From: Lasiodiplodia sp. COLG20
Lineage: Eukaryota; Ascomycota; Dothideomycetes; Botryosphaeriales; Botryosphaeriaceae
Reading direction: 5' to 3'
Length of the DNA: 64,000 bases
Assembly: GCA_009801085.1 (NCBI GenBank)
Contig: VNWV01000002.1
Span: forward strand, 2,232,001 to 2,296,000
A model generated the notes under the pieces. That model was not told the origin of the DNA and searched no databases. It was given only the letters and a program-made list of their open reading frames with translations. The translations under genes were made by a program, and so were the position numbers. Shown in pieces: positions 46,447 through 60,040 of this stretch (its first letter is position 1; each line of letters begins with the position of its first letter).

Positions 46447-46904
46447 AAAAACCCTCCCAGACCCAGACCCCAACCCCCAAACCCCAAGATCCTTCGCGGG
46501 TGCATACCGCAGCCAACCAACCACACTAACGTCACCTAGCCCGCGTACCACAAGGGCCGTTTGGGAGGCGGAAATAGGAATGGAGGTGACCTTGGCAGCT
46601 ACATATACCTGAGAAAAAAAGGAAAAAAAGAAACCCCCTCCACGAAATTGACGAGACAAGGCAGGCGACTGGCGCAGAGAGTCACTACCGAATCAAAAAG
46701 AAGACGGCATCAGTATGAACTCCCCATTCCTTAGGTAGACCTTCCTTCGTCCGACCAAAGTTGTCAAGACAGAAGCGAAGACTTCCGCGGAGGCGCAAAA
46801 CTGAGGTCCAGCGAGGACGAGACAAGCTCAGCCAAGACGAGGAATCAGTACCATTACAGTTTCCGATCCTGTCTTACCGGGGGACCCAGCCCCCGACTGC
46901 TTAC

Positions 46905-47858
46905 TTAATACCTCCGACCCGCAACGACACCGTAACGCGCCCGAGCGATGTCATCAAGACAGCCGCCAAGGTCGTTCAGCGCGCTGGAGTAAGGGAACGC
47001 GAGGCGCACCCAAGCGTCCACATCGTCACGCGTGCGCAGCGGGCGCGGGAGCGGCAGCAGCGGTCCACGGACTCCCGCAGCCAGCTGTTCGAAGCTGTAG
47101 CGGACTGGAGCCAGCTCCAGTCGCTTGGGGTGCTGCTGGTTGAGGGGAGAGCCTGACTGGTGAACCATGTTGCTACTGCCAGCGCCGTTGCCTGCGTTGC
47201 AAACGATCGGAGTGGCGGGCGGCGCAGCGGGCAAGCCGTCTCCCGTGAACTGCGGCGGCACCTGGAAGCGTGCCGTCTGGTACCAACTCATGGGAAGAGA
47301 AGGACCGCCGCCGAGTTCGGTGGAGAGCGGGAAGACGGCGTTCCGCTGCGAGAGCCGCTCGTGCTCGAGGGCGTCCTGCGCGAGGGCGGCGCGGCGTTCT
47401 GCGGCGTTGTTGAGCGCGCAGAATTGCCGGAAGCTGTGGGGGAAAGTGTCAGCGATAAGTCTAGATCTTCTGGGTCTGAAGGATTGTGTGCTTACCAGCG
47501 CTCCTCTGCCGTGTACCTTAGGTACTCCATGGCCGTATCCCAGAGGTAGGAAAGCACATGGGCGAAGCACCAGATGGTGAGGGCGAACACTGGGAACAAG
47601 AATTGGACCCAGGCGAAGGTGAGGACGGCGGAGGCGGAGGAGAAGGCGACCCAGAGCGCGAACGAGGGGAGAGCCCGGAGAAAATTGACGAAGCGGGCCG
47701 AAGGCTTGACCGGCGCGACGAGACTGCATGCGCAAGTTGCGTCAGTAAGAGCCTTTGGACGGTAGCAGATATGAGGTTGCTTACGCAAGGGTGCCGAAGA
47801 GGAGGAACATGGCGACGACGGCCACCAGACCGAAGTCGAGAACTTCGAGGAAGTTCAT
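46905..47858 (-). CDS. Small membrane protein of unknown function
   Basis: Three exons, complement(46905..47433, 47496..47723, 47785..47858), give 276 residues; the 61-bp introns both interrupt codons and the frame is kept. The start at 47858 opens MNFLEVLDFGLVAVVAMFLL, a hydrophobic helix that continues through LFGTLALVAP. Two or three more helices follow (ALPSFALWVAFSSASAVLTF, FLFPVFALTIWCFAHVLSYL). After a Cys-containing segment (CFRQFCALNNAAERR) the C-terminal half is hydrophilic, Pro-rich and probably cytosolic. No catalytic motif is recognised. Membrane topology is the only supported inference. The 5' leader is a run of CAT/CAC triplets. Confidence 0.72.
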
Positions 47859-48560
47859 GATGATGATGATGATGGTGATGGTGATGATGATGATGATGGT
47901 AGTGGTGGTGGTTGTGGTGGTTGCTGTTGCGGCTGTGGATGCGGCAAGTTTGAAGATGTGTGTTTGGGAGCAAGAGGAAGAGGAGCAGGCTTAAATCAAA
48001 ATATCGGCAGTATATACAGGGCGGGCATGTGAAAGGTGCACGAGCGGGTGCCGGGCGGAAGATCTGCGTGGACAGAATAGGAAAGCACGCGAGGTTGAAG
48101 TGAGTCTACGCAGCGCTGCGCTGGCCAGTCACTTCTTCAGAAATCCGCCAGCCTGCTTGCGCGCCGAATCTTCCACCCGGCGGACGGCTTACTATTGTCC
48201 GACGCACGCCTAAACGCCGTGCTGGACCAATTCAACTCAATGCGCCTCAATTGGGAGACAATATCAGCATTGCCCAATTGAGCAATCCACGTGACGGGTG
48301 CTATGCTTCAATGTCGTGGCCGCAGCCACTACCAACACCACGCCGGTCGGATTGACGAGAGGAAAAGCCGCTGGAGCGACTTATGAAGGGCTTGCGGGCA
48401 TTTGCGAAAGAGGGTGTTTGACATTGTTATGCCAGCAGCTGTGTCAAAGGCATGCGGCCCTCGAACGGCGCCAATCGCAAACTCACGCAACAAATAATCA
48501 AGGCTTGCAAGCAAAGATCTTGATTTTTATTATGCAGTAGGCCGGTTCGTTTGTTATCTC
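47859..48560. promoter_or_regulatory. Upstream region of the small membrane-protein gene
   Basis: This interval lies between the membrane-protein start codon and the hairpin at the end of TAD1. Positions 47857-47925 form an ATG/GTG triplet-repeat leader. No other feature is seen. Confidence 0.5.
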
Positions 48561-48659
48561 AACAAATCGGGGCAGTTGAAGCTGTTGTCCGGATGCCCTT
48601 GTTCACATATTATTCGTGCATTCACATCCGGACAGTAGCTTCAACTGCCCTGATTTATT
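48561..48659. mobile_element. Hairpin element copy 6, overlapping the TAD1 stop codon
   Basis: This is a 99-bp hairpin with long arms: AACAAATCGGGGCAGTTGAA at left and its near inverse (CAACTGCCCTGATTTATT) at right, with GTCCGGATG/CATCCGGAC inside. The right arm overlaps the last codons of TAD1 on the minus strand. Confidence 0.82.
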
Positions 48660-50115
48660 GCAATATCGAAGCTATCATCGGCTACATTGCTGGCCCATCC
48701 GCTCAGCGCGGCTGTCTTCGCCAGCTTTTTCACCTGCTGGCGCTCTAGCAACAGCGGGCTTCTCTTGAGAGCAGCATAGTCCTTGCTGTCAGCAAGTATA
48801 CTTACCAGCTCCGCGACTTCCGGGGTGGAGTCTTGGTTCAGGCGCTTGCCGATATCAGCTACAGAACTCCACATTGCCCGCCGCGAGACTACGCTTGCTC
48901 CTTTGATGTCGCCCTGCTTCCTTCCTTGAAGTGCGCCGTTGATGATGACCTCGTTGCGCAGTGGAGTGTACAGAGCACTCAGGTTACATGGAATGAGCTT
49001 CTGGCCTGGCAAAGCACTTCTTCTAGACCACTCAAACTCGGGCGAGACAGTCTGCACCTCAAAGGGCCGAAAAGTGTAGGCTTCAGGCCACGTTTGGCTT
49101 GTCTCAGAGCACAGCGGGGCCAATCTTCCTGAAGAGCCGAAGGCACGTGTGGTTGCCGCTGGTACGTGCTGAGATTCAGGCAAGATGAGAGTACGAAGGT
49201 AGGCAGTCCGCGGGTCGATGAGAAGGGCAGCTGGCGCATTAAGGAGAGAAGTGCATTGCTTTAGCGCAATTTTATCTGTACAGGATTTGCTCAGGGTTGG
49301 GGGAGCATCAGGACGAGCTGATATGGCGGGGTTATTAATAAGATATAGGCCACGACATGCGGTGGCGGACCTACCAGGCTTGCGGCGAACGACGCCGAGC
49401 TCCGAGAAATAACCTCGACCTCTGAGCACAACGTCCTCCTCCGACGCGGCGGACGTCGGATTTGCGGGCAGCGACCAGGGCGTGGGATCCTCTTGAGCGT
49501 CCATGGTTAGCTCCATGCTGGCGTCCCCGCACGGCGCCTCGGAACAGTACATGTGGATCTCCACGTCGCTCCGGAGGGCAAAGGGCTGCGGCACAGACCG
49601 AGATATCTCGTCCGCATCACGGCGCCTCACGAAATCCGAGACACGAGCCCCGGACGATACGAGAGCCGCGCACTCGTCGACCAGAAAACGGTTGAAGGCG
49701 CGGAGAGCTAGGATCTCGGCGTGCCAGTCGTGCAGCACGACGCCGCGGGCAGAGGGCACCTTGCTCGCGGGAAGGCACTTCATGCCTGTCCTACATGGTG
49801 CACGCTTAGTGTAAATAGTGGAGCACACAAGACCTTGGAAGGGGCACTACCCCAGAGCGATGCAGGTCAACGTGGGTCGGTCGTCTGCTCGCAATGGCAC
49901 GTTGGTGCGTCAGCCGAAAAGGGCACACGACGTCGCGGACTGATAAGGCGCGAGTAGCGTGTGATGTCTGTACCTATCGTTCGAGCAAGCACCACGCCTG
50001 CCAGCGGCACCCACTCTCGAGCGTGCTGGTCGCGCGCGCGCGGCTTGCACTTGGCCGGAAGCTTGTCGAAGGCGCGGAGCACGCAGCCCTGGACGTCGGA
50101 AGGTTCTGGCGGCAT
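48641..50115 (-). CDS. TAD1: tRNA-specific adenosine-37 deaminase Tad1 (ADAR-type)
   Basis: Four exons, complement(48641..49317, 49375..49790, 49851..49884, 49974..50115), encode 422 residues; one exon is only 34 bp. Tad1 converts A37 to inosine in tRNA-Ala. The N-terminus LPAKCKPRARDQHAREWVPL is typical. After splicing, TLTCIALGTGMKCLPASKVP leads to the zinc/catalytic motif HDWHAEILALRAFN, where His binds zinc and Glu moves the proton. The second zinc ligand lies in CSEAPCGDASMEL, and the third in SCTDKIALKQCTSLL. RRKPARPDAPPTLSKS, a family signature, crosses the last intron. The last five codons and the TGA stop (48641-48659) fall inside a hairpin element arm, so the C-terminus was remodelled by its insertion. 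The gene is divergent from the NT-C2 gene. Confidence 0.94.
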
Positions 50116-50497
50116 CGTGGATGTGCGTCGGACCGGAGAGATGTGATGAGAACGCGTGGGGTCGAGGGATGCGCGATTTGTGGACAAACAGGGCGTGCTG
50201 TCGCCTCGGAGATCGGGCGTCATCTGGACGCACAATCGAGCCGATGATGGCAGGGCTGGGAAGGCTTGGGGGCTTGTGCTGAGCCGCGAGTGGCCTGGCG
50301 GCCTGGGGAGTGGACACGCCGACTGAGGGTCGCGCCGCTCGGTTGCACTCCCGCGTCTCCATTCCACCCCCAGCCCTGCCATTCCGCGACCAGCGCCTTG
50401 CCCTGTACGGACGACGTGACCGCGACAGAACAGGAAGCGCCAGACCTGCCCCGAGCCTCGTCCTGTTTGATAAAAGGCCTCCGCGCTGCCCCCCACG
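50116..50497. promoter_or_regulatory. Divergent promoter TAD1 / NT-C2 gene
   Basis: Start codons pointing outward are 382 bp apart. The interval is GC rich with no clear TATA box. Confidence 0.55.
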
Positions 50498-51860
50498 ATG
50501 CAAGCTTTCGGTGAGATTCTCCGCCGCCAATGGCTCCGCGGCGCAAGTCTGTCGCATGGGCGAGTGAGTCGCTGACGGCTCTCGCAGTCCCCAAACACCG
50601 CCGAGTAAGACCCAAACCCGCGTCGCACTCCCCTCTCCGTGTGCTAACTGCTGTCGCAGCCCAAGTTCGACGTCCGCCTCAGAGTGCGTTCCCCAGATCC
50701 TGCCCCCCTCGCTTTGTCCCTGACCCCGCCCCGAACAGATCCTCGACCTGAACAACGTCCCGCTCGTCTCTGGTATTTCCTACGTGAAATGGCACATCCC
50801 TGGCTCCGCTGCCGCCGAGCACCGCGGTCGCACCGAGCGCCGTGCTATCAAGGAGCACAAGGTGTTTTACGTTTACGAGAAGCACATCCCTGTGCGCATC
50901 ACCATCCAGAACAAGTCCAAGATGCTGGAGGATGCCTGGATGCACTTTGAAGTCATACAAGAGTACAGCGCCGGCGGCAAGAGTGACAGAATCGTGTTGG
51001 GAAAGGTCGACATCAACCTGTCCGAGTATGTTGAGGCTAGCGAGCTGGAAGCCGACGGAGTAGTGCGCCGGTATCTCATGCAGGAAAGTAAAATCAACAG
51101 TACTCTAAAGGTTAGCTCCCCGAGACACCCGGGATGACGGTAGTGCTTATTCTGGTAGATCGGAGTCTATATGAGACAGGTCGACGGAGACAGGGATTAC
51201 ATTGCGTGAGTCGCACCTCGTAGCTGCGGGCCATCCTACGCTAACGCACTGCAGTCCTTCGTTAAAGAACGCTCAAGTTTTTGGAGGAATCGCAGGAATC
51301 ATAGCTGGAGAACAGGTGGAAGCAGACGAATCAGGCCGTATGCATACCACGCTCTTCCGATTGACTCGACTGACCTTATTCCAGACCTGCCGACCCTGAG
51401 TAAAAACAGCCGCGCCGACGGAGAACTGCAAGATATGTATCGTCGGACAGAAATCGCATTCTGGGCCGCGCAACCGGGAGAGCTCCGCGCCGACGAGTGC
51501 ATCGAGGACATATTCAGTGGAGGAGACGGATGGGGCAATTTGGAGGGCAAGAATATGGGCGATCGCTTGGGCGTGGAAGCAGACAGCACATCTATGAGCG
51601 ACAGCGGATCTCGATCTCCTCTACGCGGATGGCACAGGAGTAATCCTAGCCAGGGAAGCAACAAATCGCAGGATACGCTCAAGAAGGTGCGAATGGCTGG
51701 TCATGAGCGCGGGCTTTCTCTCCGCGGCAGGGCTAGTCTGGAACAACAGGCAAATCAGATGAAGGCTGAGGCGCAGATGGCAAGGCCTAGACCGGCCAAC
51801 GAGGTCGAGGAGCTGGATATTCGGGATGATTTGAGAAGCTGGACGCTTCCCGTGCATTGA
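50498..51860 (+). CDS. NT-C2 domain protein (EEIG1/EHBP1-type)
   Basis: Seven exons (50498..50510, 50588..50604, 50660..50683, 50739..51110, 51159..51205, 51255..51337, 51385..51860) give 343 residues. The first three exons are 13, 17 and 24 bp and together code MQAFVPKHRRPKFDVRLR, which runs directly into ILDLNNVPLVSGISYVKWHI. This is the usual start of fungal NT-C2 proteins, so the micro-exons are well supported. The N-terminal C2 domain covers about residues 8-175 (YVYEKHIPVRITIQNKSKML, VLGKVDINLSEYVE, RRYLMQESKINSTLKIGVYM). NT-C2 domains are thought to bind membranes or partners in trafficking. The C-terminal half is Ser/Arg/Gly rich and disordered. No transmembrane segment is seen. Confidence 0.9.
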
Positions 51861-52192
51861 AGGCGATTCAGGCATCGGAAGACCATCTATTGGTGGACAG
51901 CGCAGTTTTTTCACATTTTTGCATAGCATTGGGCGGAGTTCTCAAGAGGATTTAGATTTCTGTATAGAATAGCTGCCGTACAAACAGGCAGTTGTTAATA
52001 ATTTCTTGGCAGCTGCACGATGCGGTCTCGACGCGGCGGCGCGTCGGACTCCCGACTCGCCGGGTCCAAAAAAGTGCGATTCGGTCAGAGGCGGGTACCG
52101 AGCGCGCAAAGCTGCTGCTGCACGCCCCAGGAAGTGAAGAACTGCACAGCCAAGTCCGATCCAGCAGAACTCCAGCTTCTTTGCCTTTCCTT

Positions 52193-55100
52193 ATGCTTGC
52201 CCGGCAATCTTTGGGCGCATCAGTATGTCTACGATGCCGACTTAACCAGGCGCGATTGTTGCGTCTTGGACGCGCGCCTGTCGCACCTCTCGCCGCCGCC
52301 ACCACGATCTCATCCTCGTCCGCCTCGACCTTCACGAGCCTTGCCCGCCAATTACGAGCCAGTGAGCCATTCGCTGTCCCAGATGCCTTCCAGCCCGAAA
52401 TCCGTCGAGACACCTCTGAATCCAACCCGCTCAATCCCGTCATTCGCCATGTGTCCATAGAATCTCATAAAGGAATCAAGAGTAGTCGCGGGCACACGAC
52501 AAAGCACATTAAGCTCGACAAGCCCATCAGGGTCAATCGCAAGGGAGAGAGGATAAAAGAGATCTCGGCCCCGCTGCAGCGGAAATACCTGGGCGAGGAT
52601 TCGGAGGTGCTCATCCTGCGGGACATCACGCCCATACGGAAGAAAGAGAGGCAGTATCACGACGTCGACGATGCTTCTTCTTCTTCGGACACGGCCGCCA
52701 CGGGCGAGGAAGACGCCGCGACGAAGCGGCGGAGGGAGATACGAGAGGCGCTCGAGGCGTCGATAGCGGGCAAGCAGGCCGTGGCGGGCCAGGAAGAGGC
52801 CAACGAGCAGATCAACAAGCTGCGCCCGGTGTCGACCGAGGGCCCGCAGTACCCGGCTTTCATCTTGCGCAAGGACTTCAAGGCGCTGCGCACGGCGCTC
52901 AAGGACGGCTACGCCGTGGCTCAGCTGCGCCGCTACGCGGACGTGCAGGAGGACCTGGACCAGCTGCAGCAGCTGAAGCGCGAGGAGCGCGCGGAGCTGG
53001 GCGTGCTGTGGGAGTCGGCTTGGCAGGAAGGCACCTCGTCTATCGAGCAGAGGCTGCCCGAGGCCGATAGGCCGGATGTGCCGGTCGCTGCGCTGCCTAA
53101 GATGAAGGTGGTGGACCGGATCATAAGAGGGTTGTGGGGCGTGGGTGTCATCGAGGAGAGCGACGCGGTGGGCGAGATTGAGATCAAGCTTGAGCCGTGG
53201 CAGTTTGATCTTTTGACACTCGCGAAGCGTAAGGCAGCCTCGTGCGTGTGGTCCGCAGCTCTGCTAACCTTTTGCTGCAGAGAGCGAGAATTTCACCGTC
53301 CTCGACAATATCGGACATCAACGAAAAGTCCGGATTGAGTCGTATCGTCCCGAGAATATTCTTCGGTTCATCGCGGAGAGAGAGACCGCCGAGGCAGCTG
53401 TCACCGATATCGAGCGCCTGCTGAGACGGTTTTTGATCAAGAAGTTAGACTTGCAGGACTTCGAGTCGCTGCGTCAAAAGCGCGGTCTAGAGAAATTGAG
53501 GGATTTCTTCTCCCAGAGGGATTTGGAGTTCACTGCGAGATTGAGCAACACCGTCATCGACAGCTCATCCGAGTCCGCGGTAAGAGCGAGCGTTTCCCCC
53601 AGACTGGTAATCGCTGACTGTTTGCAGATCATGATCTACGCCATGGATACTAGCACTTTCGAGTTGGCACGACGAATCCTTATCAACATAATAAATCCTC
53701 CTTCTGGCGCCGAAACCAGCATTGTGGCCGATGCTGAAGGAGAGGGCTTCTTACAGACCAGCGGCGCTGACAGTTCATTACACCACCGGGATAGAAAGAA
53801 AAACTACGCACGCTGGACCTTTCCAGTCAAAAGAGAGGAGCCTACGCGCGAGGCGAGTCAAACTTTGGATGAAGAGCCGGCATCCGAAATACTGGAGGAT
53901 TCCACGGATACTCCGACGGAGGCACAGCCTGGCCACACTCCTGGTGACGGAACACAGGAAGCTGGCAGCGCTAACAGTCGATCGCAACCTGCTCAGAAAG
54001 TCATCGATTTCTTCACCTCACGATTTGGCCGTTCGAGTGATGCCTCAAGGGAGCCTCACGGCGCAACCCAAAAGGACTCTCTCTGGTCGCCTTTTCCGCT
54101 GATTGAGTACTATGCCACTTTTGGCAATATCCTTCACAAGCCTCCTCCAACCAACGACCCGCTATCGCCAATCTCCTTTCAAAACTTAGTCGAGCACGAA
54201 GGTGGTCCCAAGCGCATCTTCCTCCATACCCTTCCTGGATTCAGTCCGTTTCTACAACATATCACGTCCGAAGCAAGTCTCTCTCGCCATTGGAACGACG
54301 TATTACTGCCTGATGCTCTCCTTTTCCGCTTCATACCATCTCCGTGGGACCTCGAAGATCCATCCTCGCTGGAAGATTTCCCGGAGATGGGATTGCGGAT
54401 TCAGGTTAACCCACTATCGGGCAAAGCACGTTTCCAAGGATTGGGCATGACGCTTCGAGAGCGAAACATGGACGTGCTGATGCCTGGAAAGCCGGTTGAT
54501 GTCCGGTTCACCCAGCGTGAGGTTCTTTGGACGGAACAGGTCCTGGAGCGTTCTCACGAACTTCGGGGTTATCTCACTCGTATCACCACCAACATCGACG
54601 GCGGCGGAGCCATTCGAGCTCCTCCGACGCTAACAATACGGATTCCTGCTTGGTCTGTGAAGAATTCGGAGAAGTACAAACATCTACCGGTCGAGTTCAC
54701 GAAGTTCGGAAAAGAGTACATCAAGGAGTTCATCTACACCGGCGTCGAGCACAGGCAGATGTCCAGATACGACCTTCCAAACGGCCAGCACCGCGTGTCT
54801 TACACGTCTGTCGAAGGCGGCAGGATGGGTGGGCGTCGCGGCGAATTGCGTCTACGGCTTCGGAGGCCTGCCAAGACCACGGAGCAGTTGAAAGCACAGG
54901 TGCCGGGACTGGTCGAAGAGGCGTTCAACATAGCGTCTACGATCGAGGATGCCGTGCACCACAGGTTGCAGCCATCTGAGCCGAACGTCAAAAGTTATAC
55001 GTATCATAGCAGCTACAAGAGGCTCTCGCGTGAGGGAACGTGGGAGGAACCGCTGCCGCCCAATTACAGGGAACCTGATGATGAGGGTGGCAAGAATGTG

Positions 55101-55217
55101 GAGAAGGCGGCGTCGGAGGGTGGCGAGACTGAGCAGGCCACTGCCCAGGCAGAGGAAGAAGCTAATAACGCGCGCGTCGTGGATGGTGATGCGCCGTTGC
55201 AACCGGGTGCGAATTGA
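52193..55217 (+). CDS. SLS1: Mitochondrial inner-membrane regulator SLS1
   Basis: Three exons (52193..53228, 53281..53579, 53628..55217) encode 974 residues. The 48-bp second intron is in frame and would add 16 residues if retained. The N-terminus MLARQSLGASVCLRCRLNQA is an Arg-rich mitochondrial presequence. The SLS domain covers most of the chain: PAFILRKDFKALRTALKDGY, VVDRIIRGLWGVGV, SENFTVLDNIGHQRKVRIES, LIKKLDLQDFESLRQKRGLE and SWSVKNSEKYKHLPVEF-type segments near the C-terminal third. In yeast Sls1 binds the mitochondrial RNA polymerase through Nam1 and couples transcription to translation at the inner membrane. A Glu/Ala-rich tail ends the protein. It lies 332 bp downstream of the NT-C2 gene on the same strand and 1.1 kb upstream of TEF1. 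Confidence 0.88.
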
Positions 55218-58183
<2,966 letters not shown>

Positions 58184-58614
58184 GCGGTTCCTACCCAGGT
58201 TCCTCTTTTTTCTTCGTTCCCTTAGCGCAGACTACAAAAACGGGTTTTCGCCGAGGGTTTTCTGGTGATGGAGCATTTCTTACTTTTCTGACGGTTTACG
58301 AATCATGGGAAGGGAGGACTGCTAGATTTACTTCTATCCTTCCAACAAAAAATAGAAGTGACGATGTTCTGACAATTTTGTTCTCCCCTAATGTTGATGT
58401 GTTACGTGTACCGTGTACCGCGGAGTGGTGTTACTGCGCCCAGTCGCGATGTGTCCTTTCGCTCACTCGCAAATCGCTGATCTACCGATGTCCGTGCGTT
58501 CGCGGCAAAGTTCTCCGCAGATACTTGGACCTCATGTACTACTCAAACAAAGTCCTGTATGTCAAAACTGTAAAGGCTTATGCTTGGTGTAGCTCCAGCG
58601 GTAGACTACAAACT

Positions 58615-58716
58615 GGGCGACTATACAAATATTAGCATCATGATCATGCTAGTTGCGACGGTGAACGACTTACCTTTGGTGATCTTACCGGCGCCAGCCT
58701 TGTTCGCTGACTTTCG
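58615..58716 (-). pseudogene. Inverted, rearranged relic of the TEF1 3' end
   Basis: Read on the minus strand, 58671-58716 resembles the start of TEF1 exon 6 (AACAAGGCTGGCGCCGGTAA; codes roughly NKAGAGKITK). It is followed at once by a match to TEF1 intron 5 (GTAAGTCGTTCACCGTCGCA against GTAAGTCGTTCACCGTTGCA) and ends in TAGTCGCC, the exon 6 boundary. The order exon 6 then intron 5 differs from TEF1. It is therefore a shuffled duplication or derives from a lost paralogue. It is too short to be functional. Confidence 0.7.
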
Positions 58717-59220
58717 TAGCTTCATCCTCTACATACTTGTTATTGTTATTCAAATTACCTCTTACTCTACAATCCCGTATACGGCCAACCTATGAGCACT
58801 CGAAGCACTCACCAAAACGCCTTTGTCGTATTTGATTAAGCATATCTACGCCCACACGCTTCACATACCCCACAGTGCGTCACTAAATTTTTTTTACCCA
58901 CCCTTGGTTAAGCTACAATTAGCGAGCTTATCATCTGCCCCGTGCCCTTGCCGGTACCTCCCGGCGCTTCGCATGTTAGCTCCCGTAAGCCAGATGTGCG
59001 AGATCCTTGGGGTGATCTTTTTCCCTCATCAGTCTTGGGGGGGAAGGCTTGGGGCGGGGTGGGGCTCAGCAGCAACAGGGGGAAGTACGGAGATGATCCC
59101 GCCACTGAAGGCTCTGGGGATGTTATTGGTGGATGGCTACGTTTTTGGTAAGAGTGGGGGGCAGAAGGTTTTTTTTTGATCTTGTGGATGAGGTTGGTTT
59201 GCTGGGTATTGTGACATTTT

Positions 59221-59304
59221 GGGGGACGTGAAGCTATCGTCCGGATGCGTTTGTTAATATTATATGTCGAACATTCGCGTCCGGATGAACGCTTCATGTC
59301 CCCC
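59221..59304. mobile_element. Hairpin element copy 7
   Basis: Left arm GGGGGACGTGAAGCTATCGT then CCGGATGCG; right arm CGCGTCCGGATGAACGCTTC then ATGTCCCCC. The outer bases differ from the GGGTAGTTG consensus but remain paired, showing compensatory change. Confidence 0.75.
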
Positions 59305-59672
59305 CAACTTGTTGCAATTTTTGAGAGGACTGACCCCAGGTCCATTATGCATGAATTTTTGCTTCTCTACTTTGGTGGGTTGCGATGAGGTGAACTCATC
59401 TGCATCATCGACACCGAAGAAAGCGTCGATATAAGTGTTGCCCCTTGCCTAGGCACGTTATGTGCAGCAAATACCTCGGTTTGGGTTGAATCAGGTTCCA
59501 AATTTTGGACATGACCACAGGCTGACTATCTTCAAAGTTCTTCGTCGGCGGGGGGCTTCAGGAACTCGGTAGGTCCCGATATGACTATCGGGACCTACCT
59601 TCAGGTCACGCCCCCTCTCATCAAATACTGTCCTTATCAGCCAGATCCCTCTACAAGAAATCTGCACGTCTT

Positions 59673-59754
59673 GGGGCAGTTGAAGCTCACGTCCGGATGT
59701 GTTTGTAGCTTTTTAAATTCTACAAATACGTCCGGACGTTTGCGCCCACTCCCC
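59673..59754. mobile_element. Hairpin element copy 8
   Basis: The left arm is GGGGCAGTTGAAGCTCACGT, followed by CCGGATGTGTTTGTA; the right arm begins TACAAATACGTCCGGACG and ends CACTCCCC. The pairing extends into the centre through TTTGTAG/CTACAAA, making the longest stem of the family here. Confidence 0.75.
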
Positions 59755-60040
59755 GTATTTGTTAGAAATGATAGCTTAGAGAGAACACGCGACAGTCCAA
59801 AGTATCTTGTGACAAGATGGATTTCAAGGAAATCAATTTGCCTCTATTTTAGCTTGCTACTTTCTCTAATTGCCAATTGCCAATCGGACACCTGGCAGCA
59901 TATATATTCTCCGTTGCCTGCGGGTATTCCATAGATTTTGCTACATACATTCATTAAATGGTCTATACAAATATCCGTCAACTATATAATGAGCCTCTAA
60001 TCCCATCAAGACTCTATACCGACCTCTACTCTCCGCATTT

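Larger units (their letters stand above)
40697..46904. other. 6.2-kb gene-free interval
   Basis: The part at 40700-41100 is the ferric-reductase promoter. The rest has no convincing gene. Positions 41100-41800 are GC rich and 42000-44200 are mixed. From 45300 it contains G-quadruplex-capable and (GTC)n tracts. Short open frames exist on both strands, including one with a hydrophobic N-terminus at 44229, but none shows a domain. Confidence 0.5.
58184..60040. other. Repeat-rich 3' flank of TEF1
   Basis: It contains an inverted TEF1 relic and two hairpin elements. No intact gene is recognised. Confidence 0.55.

Noticed and set aside
46245..46535. Minus-strand Gly/Trp/Asp-repeat frame
   Set aside because: Arises entirely from the (GTC)n and G7T3 tracts, with no independent coding support.
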